From an uncultured Bacilli bacterium (GTDB taxonomy: Bacteria; Bacillota_I; Bacilli_A; RF39; UBA660): a stretch of DNA of 6,754 nucleotides. The stretch covers positions 1-6,754 of the forward strand of contig CANQOD010000067.1 of assembly GCA_947625395.1 (NCBI GenBank), in the 5' to 3' direction. Shown piece by piece: positions 6,049 through 6,754 of this stretch (positions are counted from its first letter, which is position 1; each line of letters starts with the position of its first letter). Made by a program: the position numbers and the translations under genes. Below the pieces are notes generated by a model. It was not told where the DNA came from. It made no database searches and saw only the letters and a program-made list of their open reading frames with translations.

Positions 6049-6096
6049 AAAATAGGAGGACAAGAAAGAAGAAAATAGCCAAAACGAAAAAAAAAC

Positions 6097-6126
6097 TTGT
6101 CAAAGAAAGAAACATTGTGCTATAAT
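6097..6126 (+). promoter_or_regulatory. Promoter of the tRNA-Met gene
   Basis: -35 TTGTCA (6097-6102), an 18-bp spacer, and a perfect -10 TATAAT (6121-6126) preceded by TGC. This is the only promoter in the window with both good boxes, as expected for a stable RNA. Transcription would start near 6133, leaving a 5' leader of about 10 bases. Confidence 0.8.
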
Positions 6127-6142
6127 TCTAATTGTCTTACAT

Positions 6143-6219
6143 GGCGAGATAGCTCAGTTGGCTAGAGCGTTCGGTTCATACCCGAAAGGTCGAGGGTTCG
6201 ACCCCCCCTCTCGCTACCA
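6143..6219 (+). tRNA. tRNA-Met (CAT), elongator type
   Basis: Complete cloverleaf of 77 bases with encoded CCA (6217-6219). The acceptor stem GGCGAGA/TCTCGCT has a G-T first pair, as in the Bacillus subtilis elongator tRNA-Met. The D arm is GCTCAGTTGGCTAGAGC. The anticodon stem TTCGG/CCGAA has loop TTCATAC, anticodon CAT at 6177-6179. The T arm GAGGG-TTCGACC-CCCCC contains an A-C mismatch (6193 with 6207). The first acceptor pair and the body match elongator Met; an initiator would have an unpaired 1-72 and a run of G-C pairs in the anticodon stem. A tRNA-Ile with modified CAT is less likely but cannot be excluded by sequence alone. Confidence 0.93.
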
Positions 6220-6230
6220 ATAAGATGGAT

Positions 6231-6256
6231 AACTAGATTTTGTATCTAGTTTTTTT
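6231..6256 (+). terminator. Terminator of the tRNA-Met gene
   Basis: An 8-bp stem AACTAGAT (6231-6238) / ATCTAGTT (6244-6251) with a 5-base loop TTTGT is followed by T through 6256. It starts 11 bases after the CCA end, so the tRNA appears to be a single-gene transcript. Confidence 0.85.
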
Positions 6257-6285
6257 ATTACAAAATTAAGAATGCAACTAAAAGT

Positions 6286-6316
6286 TGATAGTTTAAACTG
6301 AGGATGTTGTCTATCA
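6286..6316 (+). promoter_or_regulatory. Dyad symmetry ahead of the XRE gene, candidate operator
   Basis: TGATAG (6286-6291) and CTATCA (6311-6316) are inverted copies 19 bases apart. The left arm runs into the perfect palindrome GTTTAAAC (6291-6298). TTGATA (6285-6290) could be a -35 and TATCAT (6312-6317) a -10, but the 21-bp gap is too long for a standard promoter. Self-repression through such a site is common for XRE regulators; here it is inference. Confidence 0.3.
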
Positions 6317-6329
6317 TGAATTGTGAAAT

Positions 6330-6335
6330 GGAGGT
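6330..6335 (+). promoter_or_regulatory. Ribosome binding site of the XRE gene
   Basis: GGAGGT lies seven bases before ATG 6343. It settles the start over the in-frame ATG at 6316, which would add nine residues (MNCEMEVLE) but has only a distant AGGA, 11 bases upstream. Confidence 0.8.
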
Positions 6336-6342
6336 ACTCGAA

Positions 6343-6754
6343 ATGAAATTTGGAGAGAATTTGAAAAAAATAAGAACTTTTAAAAAACTATCACAGGAGG
6401 CTTTGGCTGAGAAAGTAAATGTATCTAGACAATCTGTCAGTAAATGGGAAACAGGAGAGGCTTATCCAACAATGAATAATTTACTAGAGCTATGTAAAAT
6501 TTTCCATTGCAAAATCAATGATTTAGTCAATGACAGTATCATTGATATTGATTCCCTTGGAGATGAGGTGAAAACAAAAGTTGTCAGTTTAAACAAAGAA
6601 GAACAAAAGAAAATGAAAGCCTTAAGTAAAATCATTTCGATTATCTCTAAAATAGGGAGAATGATTTGTTACACAGCAATCCCTTTTATTTCTCTCATTT
6701 TAATTGTTTCGCCTTATTTCATTAATAAAGTTGTCATAAAAGATAAAAATCTAA
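6343..6754 (+). CDS. XRE-family HTH regulator with membrane segment (3'-partial)
   Basis: 137 residues are visible and the frame is open at the window end. Residues 4-62 are a classical Cro/C1-type helix-turn-helix: GENLKKIRTFKKLSQEALAEKVNVSRQ, then SVSKWETGEAYPTMNNLLELCKIFHCKINDLVN. The recognition helix contains SRQSVSKWETG, the standard signature of this family. A charged linker (~64-100) leads to an apolar stretch at ~107-127 (MICYTAIPFISLILIVSPYF), probably a transmembrane helix, followed by a basic tail. HTH proteins with one or more C-terminal membrane segments are common in Bacillota and act as membrane-tethered repressors, often of the adjacent genes; the downstream gene is outside the window. 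It has its own ribosome site and lies after the tRNA terminator. Partners and signal are unknown. Confidence 0.9.
   Translation, partial: MKFGENLKKIRTFKKLSQEALAEKVNVSRQSVSKWETGEAYPTMNNLLELCKIFHCKINDLVNDSIIDIDSLGDEVKTKVVSLNKEEQKKMKALSKIISIISKIGRMICYTAIPFISLILIVSPYFINKVVIKDKNL

Noticed and set aside
6054..6059. AGGAGG just after the coiled-coil stop codon, as the start of another small gene
   Set aside because: No ATG, GTG or TTG follows at a workable distance, and the next ~60 bases are A-rich spacer leading into the tRNA promoter. A decayed gene start is possible but unsupported.
5934..6125. Lys/Arg-rich ORF overlapping the end of the coiled-coil gene and the tRNA promoter
   Set aside because: It lies mostly in another frame of a well-supported gene, has no good ribosome site, and its composition simply reflects A-rich DNA.
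6143..6219. tRNA 3' end as an integration (att) site for a mobile element
   Set aside because: No integrase gene and no second copy of the tRNA 3' end are visible; an intact terminator and an ordinary regulator gene follow.

Overview
The window looks like chromosomal DNA of a low-GC Gram-positive bacterium (Bacillota). I would guess an uncultured gut member of Bacilli or Erysipelotrichia close to the Mollicutes, but that placement is inference. Supporting signs are A+T-rich sequence, strong AGGAGG-type ribosome binding sites, short hairpin-plus-T terminators, extended -10 promoters and an encoded CCA on the tRNA. TAA, TAG and TGA all end genes here, so the standard bacterial code applies. All genes run on the + strand.

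Layout. (1) 1-1518: the 3' part of a surface-type protein gene whose beginning lies outside the window. Its C-terminal domain resembles the formylglycine-generating-enzyme/sulfatase-modifying (SUMF1, C-type-lectin fold) family. One in-frame TAA at 1060-1062 splits it, and a clear terminator follows. (2) 1545-1733: a compact and unusually rich control region. It holds phased direct repeats, two extended -10 elements, two near-perfect Shine-Dalgarno sequences with no proper ORF behind them, an inverted repeat, and a two-codon ORF in frame with the next gene. (3) 1734-3673: an OmpR-family response regulator and a membrane histidine kinase overlapping by 4 bases, ended by a terminator that includes the kinase stop codon. 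(4) 3719-4504: a short-chain dehydrogenase/reductase. (5) 4555-6048: a long Gln/Glu/Lys-rich coiled-coil protein with a hydrophobic hairpin, of no family I recognise, with its own promoter. (6) 6143-6219: elongator tRNA-Met(CAT) with promoter and terminator. (7) 6343 to the window end: an XRE-type repressor fused to a membrane segment, cut by the window edge.

Functional links. Only the regulator and kinase form an evident operon; their signal and targets cannot be read from the sequence. The reductase, coiled-coil gene, tRNA and XRE gene look like separate transcription units. The best leads are the control region ahead of the two-component system, the stop-interrupted and possibly hypervariable surface protein, and the unassigned coiled-coil protein. 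No reverse transcriptase, integrase, transposase, CRISPR array or toxin-antitoxin pair is present, so I do not claim a complete new system.
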